Shown here: piece by piece, positions 9,858-17,967 of the stretch
Layout: each line of letters begins with the position of its first letter
Position numbering within the stretch: the stretch's first letter is position 1
From: Microbulbifer harenosus
GTDB taxonomy: Bacteria > Pseudomonadota > Gammaproteobacteria > Pseudomonadales > Cellvibrionaceae
Length of the DNA stretch: 64,000 nucleotides
Assembly: GCF_005771435.1 (NCBI RefSeq)
Contig: NZ_VANI01000013.1
Coordinates: forward strand, 62,001-126,000
Reading direction: 5' to 3'
Notes under the pieces: model-generated
What the model saw: only the letters and a program-made list of their open reading frames with translations
Told to the model about the DNA's origin: nothing
Databases searched by the model: none
Made by a program: the position numbers and the translations under genes

Positions 9858-9989
9858 CCATCTCCTGAACTGCCCAGAAAACCGGCCAGGGCGCCATTGC
9901 CCTGACTGAATGACTTCTTGTACGCCCTGCTGCCCCATCCGGATCACCGCAACCGGCAATCAGCGTCCAGTTGTCGGCTGCGCAAACAT

Positions 9990-11189
9990 TCAGCCTTGCT
10001 CTATCTCCGGCAATACACCGCCATCGCCCTGAGCCATCCACACCTGCGCGGCCGCCTTGCGGGCAATTTCCCGGTAGAGTCCTGCCACCTCTCCGGCGGG
10101 CTCCGCCGCCACTGTTGGCTCGCCGCTATCGGTCTGCTGACGTATAGACATCGCCAGGGGCAAACGACCCAGCAACCGGGTATCGTAGTCGGCCGCGATT
10201 TTTTCACCGCCACCGGCCCCAAAGATCGGCTCCTGATGTCCGCAGGCGGAACAGGTGTGCAACGCCATATTCTCAACGATGCCCAATACCGGTACCGATA
10301 CCTTGCGAAACATTTCCACACCCTTGATGGCATCCACCAGCGCCAGGTCCTGCGGCGTGGTAACGATCACCGCCCCCGCGAGTGTCACCTTCTGCGCCAG
10401 GGTGAGCTGGATATCGCCGGTCCCCGGAGGCATATCCACCACCAGGTAGTCCAACGCTTCTTCATCGTCCTCCGCCCACAGGGTCTGGGTGAGCATCTGA
10501 TTCAGGGCACCGCTCGCCATCGGGCCGCGCCATACCGCAGGGGTGTCTTCCGTGAGCAGGTAACCGAGGGACATGGTCTTGAGCCCCTGCGCCGCCACCG
10601 GCACGAAGAACTTGCCGCCCTTCACTTGCGGGCGCACACCCTCGGTGCCGAGCATGGTGGGCAGGCTGGGACCGTAGATATCCGCGTCCAGCAGCCCCAC
10701 GGAGGCACCTTCGGCAGCCAGCGCCAGTGCCAGGTTCACGGCGGTAGTGGACTTGCCCACGCCGCCCTTGCCGGATGCCACCGCAATGATGTTCTTCACC
10801 GCCCGCAGTGACTCAGGCACATCGCCGGATTCTGTGCGCGGCACATCGAAAAACAGATCAAACTTCAGTTCGGCTCCCGCAAGGGGGCCGTCGGCCAGCA
10901 GCGGTGCGCAGGCAGCGCGCACGCGCCGGGCCCAGTCATCCTGCTGGCTGTCGCAGGGGTAGCCGAGAATCACACTTGTATAGACGGTGCCGTCTTCGAT
11001 CCCCACTTCGATGTCCGCATCCAGTGCATCCAGCGGCAGGTCGGTGGCAGGGTCTTGCAGCGCGCCGATGACTTCCGCCATCCGTTCGAGCTGCTCCTGC
11101 ACCTCTGCGGGGATATCTTCGTGGTCATGGTCGTGCTCATGCCCGCAATCGCGGTGATGGCCGTCGCAATGGTGGTGATGATCGGTCAC
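9990..11189 (-). CDS. apbC: Iron-sulfur cluster carrier protein ApbC (Mrp)
   Basis: A 399-residue P-loop ATPase of the Mrp/ApbC family, which binds and hands on [4Fe-4S] clusters. It shows the deviant Walker A motif SGKGGVGKSTTAVNL near residue 140, DADIYGPSLP near 168, VDMPPGTGD near 252, and the cluster-binding CxxC as TCSACGHQEP near 320. An MIP18-like domain precedes the ATPase (residues ~28-110). The first 24 residues are an unusual His/Asp/Cys-rich tail (MTDHHHHCDGHHRDCGHEHD). The start is GTG at 11189 with GAGGAAA eight bases upstream. It is transcribed divergently from metG, an arrangement widespread in gammaproteobacteria. Confidence 0.93.
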   Translation of the reverse strand: MTDHHHHCDGHHRDCGHEHDHDHEDIPAEVQEQLERMAEVIGALQDPATDLPLDALDADIEVGIEDGTVYTSVILGYPCDSQQDDWARRVRAACAPLLADGPLAGAELKFDLFFDVPRTESGDVPESLRAVKNIIAVASGKGGVGKSTTAVNLALALAAEGASVGLLDADIYGPSLPTMLGTEGVRPQVKGGKFFVPVAAQGLKTMSLGYLLTEDTPAVWRGPMASGALNQMLTQTLWAEDDEEALDYLVVDMPPGTGDIQLTLAQKVTLAGAVIVTTPQDLALVDAIKGVEMFRKVSVPVLGIVENMALHTCSACGHQEPIFGAGGGEKIAADYDTRLLGRLPLAMSIRQQTDSGEPTVAAEPAGEVAGLYREIARKAAAQVWMAQGDGGVLPEIEQG

Positions 11190-11451
11190 GCTGTTTTCCT
11201 CACTGGCGCTGTGTTCGGGCCGGCATTTTGGACAGGCCCCGCTGTGAATACAAGGTCAATGCCGGAAGCCACCCCAAGGGTAGTCCACAGCCGTGCGGGT
11301 GCCGTGCAGGGCCCGTTTCTGCTATATTCCGCGCTCTTTTTCGGCGGCGCGATTCCTCTTCGTGTTGTTCGCAGCCGCCGGGCGAATCCATTCCGCCCAC
11401 CATTATCACTGACGACCATTACAAACAGCCTCGCAGCCTTTGGAAGCCAAG

Positions 11452-13512
11452 ATGTCTCACACCGACCATCAGCCCAGAAACATCCTCGTCACCAGTGCCC
11501 TGCCCTACGCCAATGGCTCCCTGCACCTGGGTCACATCCTCGAGTACATCCAGACGGATATCTGGGCCCGCTTCCAGCGCGCCCGCGGCAACCAGTGCCT
11601 GTATATGTGTGCCGACGACGCCCACGGCACCGCCATTATGCTGAAGGCGGAACAGCTGGGCCTGACGCCCGAGCAGCACATCGCCAATATGCAGGCGGAG
11701 CACGAGCGCGACTTCGGCGGCTTCCTGATCAGCGTGGACAACTACCACTCCACCCACTCGGAAGAGAACCGCGAACTGTCGGCGATGATCTACAAGCGCC
11801 TCAGAGAAAACGGCCATATCGCCTCGCGCACCATCACCCAGGCCTACGACCCGGAAAAAGAGCTGTTCCTGGCGGACCGCTACATCAAGGGCACCTGCCC
11901 GAAATGCAAGACCGAAGACCAGTACGGCGACAACTGCGAAGCCTGTGGTGCCACTTACAGCCCCACCGAGCTGATCAACCCGGTGTCCGCCATCTCCGGA
12001 GCCACCCCGGTGGAAAAGGAGTCCGAGCACTTCTTCTTCACCCTGCCGGCGTTCAACGAGTTCCTGCGCGAGTGGACCCGCGCCGGCCACCTGCAGAGCG
12101 AGATGGCCAACAAGCTGGCGGAGTGGCTGGACGAGGGCCTGCAGGAGTGGGACATCTCCCGCGATGCGCCCTATTTCGGCTTCGAAATTCCCGACGCGCC
12201 GGGCAAGTATTTCTACGTGTGGCTGGACGCACCCATCGGCTACATGGCGAGCCTGAAAAACTACTGCGACCGGGAAGGCCTCGACTGGCTCGATTTCTGG
12301 AAAAAAGACAGCAGCGCCGAGGTGTACCATTTCATCGGCAAGGACATCGTCAACTTCCACGCGCTGTTCTGGCCGGCGATGCTGCACTCCGCGCAGTTCC
12401 GCACCCCCACCAAGGTGTGCGTGCACGGTTTCCTCACCGTGAACGGCAAGAAGATGTCCAAGTCCCGCGGCACCTTCATCAACGCGCGCAACTATCTCGA
12501 CCACCTGAACCCCGAGTACCTGCGCTATTACTTCGCCGCCAAGCTCACCGCCGGCGTGGACGACCTCGACCTCAACCTCGAGGACTTTATCGCCAAGGTG
12601 AATTCGGATCTGGTGGGCAAGGTGGTGAACATCGCCTCGCGCACCGCCAAGTTCGTGAGCAAATCGGGGGGCGCTCTGGCTGCAGAAATTGCCGACGAAG
12701 CGCTGTGGAACCAGTTTGTGGAAGCGGCCCCGCGCATCACTGAGTTTTTTGAAACCCGCGAATACAGCCGCGCCGTGCGCGAGATCATGGCACTGGCGGA
12801 CGCCGCCAACGCCTGGATCGCCGACAAGGCGCCCTGGTCGCTGGCGAAGCAGGAAGGCAAAGAAGCGGAAGTGCTGGCGGTGTGCTCCCAGGGCGTGAAC
12901 ATGTTCCGCGCGCTGATCACCTGGCTGGCGCCAGTGCTGCCGGAAACCGCGAAAAAAGCCGAGGAGTTCCTCGGTGTACAACTCAACTGGAACACCGCCA
13001 CCACCCCGCTCGCCGGCCACAGCATCAACGAGTTCAAGCCGCTGATGCAGCGGGTGGAAAAGGCACAGGTGGAAGCAATGCAGGAAGCGGCGAAGGAATC
13101 CCTCGCGCAATTGCAGGCGGAAGCGAAGCCGGCAGGCGCCGCCAGCGAAAATAAAAGCGGCCCGCTGGCGGACGATCCCATCGCCCCGGAAATCCAGTTC
13201 GATGATTTCGCCAAGATCGACCTGCGCATTGCGCTGATCGCCAACGCCGAGCATGTGGAAGGCGCCGGCAAGCTGCTGAAGCTGACCCTGGATCTCGGCG
13301 GCGAGACCCGCCAGGTGTTCTCCGGCATCAAGAGCGCTTACAAACCGGAAGACCTGATCGGCAAGCACACGGTGATGGTGGCCAACCTGGCGCCGCGCAA
13401 GATGCGCTTCGGTGTGAGCGAAGGCATGGTGCTGGCCGCCGGCCCCGGTGGCAAGGATCTGTGGATTCTGGAACCCCACAATGGCGCCCAGCCAGGCATG
13501 CGGGTGATGTAA
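11452..13512 (+). CDS. metG: Methionyl-tRNA synthetase
   Basis: About 686 residues. It is a class I synthetase with the HIGH-type motif in [14 protein letters not shown] near residue 20, a zinc knuckle ([19 protein letters not shown] near 143-160) and the KMSKS loop ([11 protein letters not shown] near 335). A C-terminal tRNA-binding OB-fold domain follows ([20 protein letters not shown] onward), joined by a charged Ala/Glu-rich linker. It charges tRNA-Met in the cytoplasm. The ATG at 11452 is preferred over an in-frame TTG at 11440. It is divergent from apbC across a ~260-base shared regulatory region. Two large inverted repeats follow the stop. Confidence 0.97.
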   Translation: MSHTDHQPRNILVTSALPYANGSLHLGHILEYIQTDIWARFQRARGNQCLYMCADDAHGTAIMLKAEQLGLTPEQHIANMQAEHERDFGGFLISVDNYHSTHSEENRELSAMIYKRLRENGHIASRTITQAYDPEKELFLADRYIKGTCPKCKTEDQYGDNCEACGATYSPTELINPVSAISGATPVEKESEHFFFTLPAFNEFLREWTRAGHLQSEMANKLAEWLDEGLQEWDISRDAPYFGFEIPDAPGKYFYVWLDAPIGYMASLKNYCDREGLDWLDFWKKDSSAEVYHFIGKDIVNFHALFWPAMLHSAQFRTPTKVCVHGFLTVNGKKMSKSRGTFINARNYLDHLNPEYLRYYFAAKLTAGVDDLDLNLEDFIAKVNSDLVGKVVNIASRTAKFVSKSGGALAAEIADEALWNQFVEAAPRITEFFETREYSRAVREIMALADAANAWIADKAPWSLAKQEGKEAEVLAVCSQGVNMFRALITWLAPVLPETAKKAEEFLGVQLNWNTATTPLAGHSINEFKPLMQRVEKAQVEAMQEAAKESLAQLQAEAKPAGAASENKSGPLADDPIAPEIQFDDFAKIDLRIALIANAEHVEGAGKLLKLTLDLGGETRQVFSGIKSAYKPEDLIGKHTVMVANLAPRKMRFGVSEGMVLAAGPGGKDLWILEPHNGAQPGMRVM

Positions 13513-13520
13513 ACCACGCG

Positions 13521-13589
13521 TTGTAGGAGCCTGCCTGCAGGCGAATGGTTCATGGCACGAGTCATTCGCCTGCAGGCAGGCTCCTACAA
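13521..13589. repeat. REP-like perfect inverted repeat after metG
   Basis: Two perfectly complementary 27-base arms (13521-13547 and 13563-13589) flank a 15-base loop. Each arm contains the GTAGGAGCCTGCCTGCAGGC core, which is itself partly palindromic. This is the layout of paired repetitive extragenic palindromes (REP/BIME) in gammaproteobacteria. No T run follows, so it is not a classical terminator, but it could stabilise the metG mRNA 3' end. Only this pair was noticed in the window. Confidence 0.8.
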
Positions 13590-13624
13590 GTCATCGATTA
13601 CCGGTGGCGGCGCCGCCACGATAC

Positions 13625-13726
13625 TCGCTAAGTAGCACCCCCCAGGCGGCCCTCAGGGGCCATTTTCTGCTCCACAACCTCATCGGCAATCGTTCCGCAG
13701 AAAACAGCCCCTGAGGGCCTTAGCGA
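13625..13726. repeat. Second, longer imperfect inverted repeat before the dehydrogenase gene
   Basis: Inner arms of 23 bases (13648-13670 and 13697-13719) are complementary except for two central positions and share the CCCTCAGGGGC/GCCCCTGAGGG core. An outer 8-base pair, TCGCTAAG at 13625-13632 with CTTAGCGA at 13719-13726, extends the symmetry. The loop is 26 bases. It lies only 36 bases after the REP-like pair, and the two together fill most of the metG - dehydrogenase interval. Confidence 0.72.
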
Positions 13727-13758
13727 AAAGCTCTGTTACTCGAAAAAGGACGTATTCC

Positions 13759-14691
13759 ATGCGCGGTGTTTTTCTCGATACCCTCACCATGAAACTGGAA
13801 GAGCTGGATACTTCCGCACTGGAAAAGGTTCTCGACCACTGGGACTTTTTCGAATCCACAACGCCTGATCAAACCGCCGAGCGCATCCAGAACGCCGATG
13901 TGGTCATCACCAATAAAGTGGTGCTCGACCGCGCGCTGATCGAAAACGCCCCCAACCTTAAACTCATCTGCGTCTGCGCCACCGGCACCAATAATATCGA
14001 CCTCGATGCCGCGGCCAGAAAAAATATTCCGGTAAAAAATGTTTCCGGTTATACCGGCAGCTCGCTCGCGCAGCACACCATGGCCCTGCTGTTGGCACTC
14101 GCCACCCGCTGGCACCAGTATGCAGCCGATGTAAAAAACGGGCGCTGGAGCCAGTCGCCGATTTTCTGCCGGCTGGATTATCCGGTGATGGAACTGGCGG
14201 GAAAAAATCTCGGCATCATCGGCTATGGCGATCTCGGTCGGAAGGTGGCAGGGCTTGGGGAGGCGCTGGGGATGAACATCCTGATCGCGCAATCATCGAC
14301 TGGTGAAGAAAAACCAGGAAGGGTAGCGCTGGAAAAGCTGGTCTCTGACTCCGATGTCATCAGCCTGCACTGCCCGCTCACCGCGCAGAACAGCAAAATG
14401 GTGAACAGCGAGTTTCTCGCGGCGATGAAACAGTCCGCCTTTCTGATCAATACCGCCCGCGGCGGCCTAGTGGATGAAACCGCCCTTGCGGACGCTCTGA
14501 AGCGCGGAGTCATTGCCGGCGCGGCCCTGGATGTGCTTGCGGTGGAGCCACCGCCGGCGGATCACCCGCTGCTCGCGCAGGATATTCCCAATCTCATTAT
14601 CACCCCCCACAACGCATGGATCAGCCGCGAGAGCCGCCAGCGCCTTCTCGACGGCGTGGTCAACAATATTCGCCAATGGCTGGATGCCTAA
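13759..14691 (+). CDS. D-2-hydroxyacid dehydrogenase (hydroxypyruvate/glycerate dehydrogenase-like)
   Basis: A 310-residue NAD(P)-dependent dehydrogenase of the D-isomer-specific family. The Rossmann motif is LGIIGYGDLGRKVA near residue 152. The conserved Arg is in NTARGGLVDE near 232, the Glu in LDVLAVEPPP near 258, and the catalytic His in TPHNAWIS near 284. The N-terminal region has LICVCATGTNNIDLDAA. Subfamily traits resemble HprA-type glycerate dehydrogenases, which reduce hydroxypyruvate or glyoxylate, but specificity is not certain. AAGGA precedes the ATG at 13759. It stands alone after the inverted repeats. Confidence 0.9.
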   Translation: MRGVFLDTLTMKLEELDTSALEKVLDHWDFFESTTPDQTAERIQNADVVITNKVVLDRALIENAPNLKLICVCATGTNNIDLDAAARKNIPVKNVSGYTGSSLAQHTMALLLALATRWHQYAADVKNGRWSQSPIFCRLDYPVMELAGKNLGIIGYGDLGRKVAGLGEALGMNILIAQSSTGEEKPGRVALEKLVSDSDVISLHCPLTAQNSKMVNSEFLAAMKQSAFLINTARGGLVDETALADALKRGVIAGAALDVLAVEPPPADHPLLAQDIPNLIITPHNAWISRESRQRLLDGVVNNIRQWLDA

Positions 14692-14920
14692 CGTTCTAAC
14701 AGCTTACCGAAAGGTTATCCACGGCCTGTTCAACCCGGGTTTGCGGACGGTCTGTCCCCGCCCGGTTTAACATGCCGTTTTTCCAAAGCCTGCTAAATTC
14801 CAGAAAATTCTATCCGCGATGCAGCTGATACCAATCTGTGCAAACGCGTAAAAATGTTCAGTTTCCCTGGCCCTCGACCCTATCCTTCTATTTCACCTTG
14901 AATCCCCGAGGACCAATATT

Positions 14921-15217
14921 ATGGCAAGCGCAAAATCTCCCAACGGTGGTACCGGTCTCCATTCAGGCCGGGAAAAGTTGCAGCAGGCCTACCACCTGGC
15001 CGGCGAAGCCGCCCAGGATACTGCCGAGCATATGAAAACCCGTGCCCGCGAAACTGCGGGTCATATGAAGACCCGAACCCGCGAATCCATGGAAAAGGGT
15101 AAGCAGAGAGCACACGATGTGGCCGAGCGCGCGGAATCATCTATTAAGGCCCACCCTCTTGTCAGCGTCGGGTGCGCCTTTGCTGCGGGATGGCTCATCG
15201 CAAAAATCTTCAAGTGA
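14921..15217 (+). CDS. ElaB/YqjD-like membrane-anchored protein (DUF883)
   Basis: A 98-residue protein with a long charged amphipathic helix followed by one C-terminal membrane segment (HPLVSVGCAFAAGWLIAKIF), the layout of the ElaB/YqjD/DUF883 family. E. coli members sit in the inner membrane and associate with ribosomes in stationary phase. The helix carries a short repeat (HMKTRARETAG / HMKTRTRESME). GAGGA lies before the ATG. The next two genes encode YqjE-like and YqjK-like proteins, so the order matches the E. coli yqjD-yqjE-yqjK set and supports the call. Confidence 0.8.
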   Translation: MASAKSPNGGTGLHSGREKLQQAYHLAGEAAQDTAEHMKTRARETAGHMKTRTRESMEKGKQRAHDVAERAESSIKAHPLVSVGCAFAAGWLIAKIFK

Positions 15218-15223
15218 AGAACC

Positions 15224-15256
15224 GCGGGGCAGTCTGATATGCCCCGCAGAACGATT
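15224..15256 (+). terminator. Weak hairpin between the YqjD-like and YqjE-like genes
   Basis: GCGGGGCA at 15224-15231 pairs with TGCCCCGC at 15240-15247 around an 8-base loop. Only a short, displaced ATTTTAT follows, so termination is probably partial at best. Confidence 0.4.
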
Positions 15257-15340
15257 TTATAGGCGCGGTCCTGGCTTAGGGCCTTAGGGCCGGGTCTGCC
15301 TGTTTAAACAGCCAGAATGACACTTGATGGGGTGCTGTTG

Positions 15341-15820
15341 ATGGCCGCTCCGGAAAAATCCCACCCCCTGTATGCCGAGGAATATGCAGACATCGACAAT
15401 GCTGCCCCCCCACCAACAGAAGACTCGTTGCGGGCCGACATGGCGGCACTGATGGATCGGGCAGAAGCCACCCTCACACTGGCTACCGCCTGGACGGAAA
15501 ATCTTACCCGCCTCGCCCACCTGGAGTTTCAGCGCACTGTGACGGCCGGCAAACGCATTGTCGCCCTGTTACTACTGGCGTTTTTTCTGGCCATTGCACT
15601 GGTAGTGAGTCTGTGCGCCGGGCTGGGCCTGCTCGGGTACTACTTCTTCCAGTCCGTGTATATCGGCTTCGGCATTTTTCTGTTGGCGCAGCTGCTGACA
15701 GTCGCGGTTCTCCTGTTGTCTGCCAGCCGACTGCGCAAGCTGTTGGGATTCGATGAAACACGCAAACAGGCAAAGGAGGCGATCGACGATGTCACTGCGC
15801 TCTTTAAACAGAGAGATTGA
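15341..15820 (+). CDS. YqjE-like phage-holin-family membrane protein
   Basis: About 159 residues from the ATG at 15341 (MAAPEKSHPLYAEEY); a start eight codons earlier at 15317 is possible but has no ribosome site. An acidic N-terminal part with an amphipathic helix (RAEATLTLATAWTENLTRLA) leads to two membrane helices (near residues 75-105 and 112-135), then a basic C-terminal helix. This fits the holin-III/YqjE family, which in E. coli follows yqjD. Its last 32 bases overlap the next gene, indicating coupled translation. Function unknown. Confidence 0.75.
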   Translation: MAAPEKSHPLYAEEYADIDNAAPPPTEDSLRADMAALMDRAEATLTLATAWTENLTRLAHLEFQRTVTAGKRIVALLLLAFFLAIALVVSLCAGLGLLGYYFFQSVYIGFGIFLLAQLLTVAVLLLSASRLRKLLGFDETRKQAKEAIDDVTALFKQRD

Positions 15821-16046
15821 GCGCCATGGGCGGGAAATGACGCGGCAGCGCCACTGCGCCCTTTCGCTGATTCGGCAGCAGAAAGCGCTGGTGGCCACCC
15901 AGGCGGAAAAAATTCCCCTGCCACTGGCAATGGGTGCGGCCTTCGCCGGAGGGTTTATTCTGCAGAAATTCCTGAATAGCCCCACGCCGGCAACACTGAT
16001 GAACTGGTACCTCACGTACCAGGCCTTCAGCAAGGGATCCAATTGA
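15789..16046 (+). CDS. YqjK-like small protein
   Basis: An 85-residue protein. Its ATG at 15789 follows GGAGG with proper spacing and overlaps the end of the YqjE-like gene. The basic N-terminal half (EIERHGREMTRQRHCALSLI) and a short hydrophobic segment (LPLAMGAAFAGGFILQKFL) fit YqjK-like proteins. With the two preceding genes it completes a yqjD-yqjE-yqjK arrangement. The family call rests mostly on position and general layout. Confidence 0.65.
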   Translation: MSLRSLNREIERHGREMTRQRHCALSLIRQQKALVATQAEKIPLPLAMGAAFAGGFILQKFLNSPTPATLMNWYLTYQAFSKGSN

Positions 16047-16048
16047 TT

Positions 16049-17434
16049 TCATGCGCCCGCTTTGCCGGCTTCCACAGTCTGCTTTTCTGACGTGGAACTC
16101 GCGCTATCGCTAACCCCGTCACTTGCACTGCGCTCGCCACTGCCGATCTGCAGGATTTTCTCCGCAACGTCGGCTAGTTTCAGGTTCATCTCCATCGCTC
16201 GGGTCTGCATGGTGCGGTACGCATCCTCTTCGGTCAGCCGCAGGCGCCGCATCAGAATCCCCTTGGCTCTCTCCACCCGCTTTCGCTCGGTAAGTGCGCG
16301 GCGGGTCTGCTCCAGCTCTTCACTTACCCGGTGGATGTGCGCCACCTGGGAACGGATCAGGTCGTACAGAGAGTGCGCCAGATGCTGACCTGGCAGCGGC
16401 GTCACCATAGTGTCCGGTGTACTGCCGTAAAGACCCGGGACCTCCGGGTCAAACAGCACCGCGAGCGCCGGTGGGCGCGTCCAGCCGGTGGATTTCATTC
16501 GCTGCAGTTGTGCATAGTGGTGCCCCAGTTCGGACTGCGACTCCGCCACCCGCTGGCGGCTCACCTGCAGCAGGCGCGCCGCCATCGCATCTTCAAGCCG
16601 GTGCATCGCGTCGATACGCGCGGTCGCCAGCTCATACCATACCTCGCTGATTTCCGCGGCAATGGGTTCGCCGTCTTTCAGCCCGGCAATCACCCCCCGT
16701 AAACGCTGTAAATCCCGGGATTCCTGGCAGTCTTCAACGGCTCGCCAACGCGCAAGCTCCGTCTCGCCGGCAAATTCCGCAAACAGTTCCAGACTGCGGC
16801 GCTGGCAATCCTGTAGTTGTGCGAGACGCTCGTGCAGCTTTTCGTCGAAGCGGCTCCCGGCAAAGCCAATCGCCCCCCACGCGCGTTCCTGTCCGGAAAA
16901 TTCTTTGGCCTGCATAAAGTTGAACAGCGCCACGAGGAGACGTGTTACCTCCGGGTCGTCCGCCACATCGGCGGCCTCGAACACCACCGACAACAACCCC
17001 GCGATCAACCGGCAGAAGGCATCGGTGGACTCAAGCGCGCTTACCTCAAAGGCGTCGACATGGCGGCGCAGATTGGCGAGTTCATCCAGTCCGTGTAAGG
17101 AGTAGGCGATGCTGTTCAGCAGACGCATATTCTGCGGACTGTCGCTGCGGGTAGACTGCAGGTAGCGATGGTGCAGCAAACGCCGAAACGCTGCCTCGCT
17201 AGCCGCGCAGTTCCGGATTTGTTGCTGGCGCTGCCCGGAGAAACGGAACCCGGCGGAAACCAGGTAGATATTGCTGATACCCCGCTCCCGCTGCAGCTGA
17301 TGTACCAGGTCAGAGACCGTGGTCGCCAATTCGCAGCTGCCGACCAGTCGCTCCAGCGCCTGGATTTCTGCGCGCTTGGCGGCCAACAGAAATTTTTCCG
17401 CGTCGTCGCTCGTTAAGGACATGTCTGTGGGCAT
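16049..17434 (-). CDS. nasR: NIT-ANTAR nitrate/nitrite-responsive antiterminator (NasR-like)
   Basis: A 461-residue soluble protein. Residues ~35-300 form an all-helical NIT nitrate/nitrite-sensing domain, with LVHQLQRERGISNIYL near 45 and KEFSGQERAWGAIGFA near 178. Residues ~390-445 form an ANTAR RNA-binding domain, with ERKRVERAKGILMRRL, the conserved EEDAYRTMQTRAMEMN, and KLADVAEKIL. This is the domain pair of Klebsiella NasR, which binds leader RNA and blocks an intrinsic terminator when nitrate or nitrite is present. The gene is divergent from a nitrite-family transporter whose leader contains tandem A1/G4 hexaloop hairpins and a terminator, the expected target. ATG 17434 has a GGGGAG ribosome site. 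High confidence. Confidence 0.93.
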   Translation of the reverse strand: MPTDMSLTSDDAEKFLLAAKRAEIQALERLVGSCELATTVSDLVHQLQRERGISNIYLVSAGFRFSGQRQQQIRNCAASEAAFRRLLHHRYLQSTRSDSPQNMRLLNSIAYSLHGLDELANLRRHVDAFEVSALESTDAFCRLIAGLLSVVFEAADVADDPEVTRLLVALFNFMQAKEFSGQERAWGAIGFAGSRFDEKLHERLAQLQDCQRRSLELFAEFAGETELARWRAVEDCQESRDLQRLRGVIAGLKDGEPIAAEISEVWYELATARIDAMHRLEDAMAARLLQVSRQRVAESQSELGHHYAQLQRMKSTGWTRPPALAVLFDPEVPGLYGSTPDTMVTPLPGQHLAHSLYDLIRSQVAHIHRVSEELEQTRRALTERKRVERAKGILMRRLRLTEEDAYRTMQTRAMEMNLKLADVAEKILQIGSGERSASDGVSDSASSTSEKQTVEAGKAGA

Positions 17435-17529
17435 GGCTGCGCTCCCCTATGCAAGGTCACAATTCCATTCCAGCAATAAATATTCCACTCACGCCGCATC
17501 ACCGGAAATTTCTCCACTCGACGCCAAAA

Positions 17530-17573
17530 GCACCAGACTGGAGCGCAACAACAGCCTTGCACCAAAATGGAAC
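17530..17573 (+). promoter_or_regulatory. Two NtrC-like enhancer sites
   Basis: GCACCAGACTGGAGC at 17530-17544 and GCACCAAAATGGAAC at 17559-17573 closely match the NtrC dyad GCACCA-N3-TGGTGC. Their centres are 29 bases apart, close to three helical turns, and about 150-180 bases before the predicted sigma-54 start, a normal enhancer distance. Binding by NtrC is inferred from the motif. Confidence 0.7.
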
Positions 17574-17690
17574 TTTCCGGGTGCGTATATTTCGCAGCAC
17601 GCCTGTATCTGGCGCGAGGGTAAACAATTTTCCATACCCACCCACTGATGCCCCCTTTCCATAGCGCCGGCCCGCAGCGGAATTAAAAAG

Positions 17691-17707
17691 TTGGCATCGA
17701 GATTGCT
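17691..17707 (+). promoter_or_regulatory. Sigma-54 (-24/-12) promoter of the transporter gene
   Basis: TTGGCATCGAGATTGCT carries the invariant GG and GC with ten bases between them and fits TGGCAY-N5-TTGCW. Transcription would start near 17718, two bases before the first antitermination hairpin. Confidence 0.78.
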
Positions 17708-17719
17708 TTGACTTTGCAA

Positions 17720-17769
17720 GTACAAACGCATGTACAGGTTTCGCGCCATCTCCACAGGAGCAGACGCGA
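17720..17769 (+). promoter_or_regulatory. Tandem hexaloop hairpins, candidate ANTAR-binding leader RNA
   Basis: Hairpin P1 (17720-17735) is a perfect 5-bp stem, GTACA/TGTAC, closing the hexaloop AACGCA. Hairpin P2 (17741-17769) has an outer 5-bp stem TCGCG/CGCGA, a 3-base bulge, an inner TCT/AGA stem, one C-C mismatch and a closing C-G pair around the hexaloop ACAGGA. Both loops have A at position 1 and G at position 4, the recognised ANTAR target signature, and the hairpins are five bases apart. A terminator follows 45 bases later. Confidence 0.72.
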
Positions 17770-17813
17770 GCCATACCGGGCAACCTGCCCAATACAATCA
17801 GAACACTCTGGAT

Positions 17814-17867
17814 AAAGGCGTCCATCACTTTCCGGCAGAAGCCGGTCTGTGTGGCCGCCTTTTTTTG
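17814..17867 (+). terminator. Leader attenuator before the nitrite-family transporter
   Basis: A long hairpin runs from AAAGGCG at 17814-17820 to its complement ending near 17862, with paired blocks CCA/TGG, CAC/GTG and CCGGC/GCCGG around an AGAA loop, one single mismatch, one bulge and one 3x3 internal loop. It is followed by a T7 run at 17860-17866. It lies about 100 bases before the coding start, so it can only act as an attenuator of that gene. Confidence 0.85.
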
Positions 17868-17967
17868 TGCTTGGGTGCCGTCCAGCGCGCGTTGAAAGCA
17901 GCAAGGTGCACAGTCGTCGGTCCAGCACAGCAGAACACCCGATCTCGAACACAAAAAGGTGATCACT

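Noticed and set aside
11419..13479. 686-codon open frame on the minus strand opposite metG
   Set aside because: It is a mirror of metG produced by high GC and codon bias; the translation is His/Val/Gly-rich and lacks any family feature, while the + strand is unmistakable MetG.
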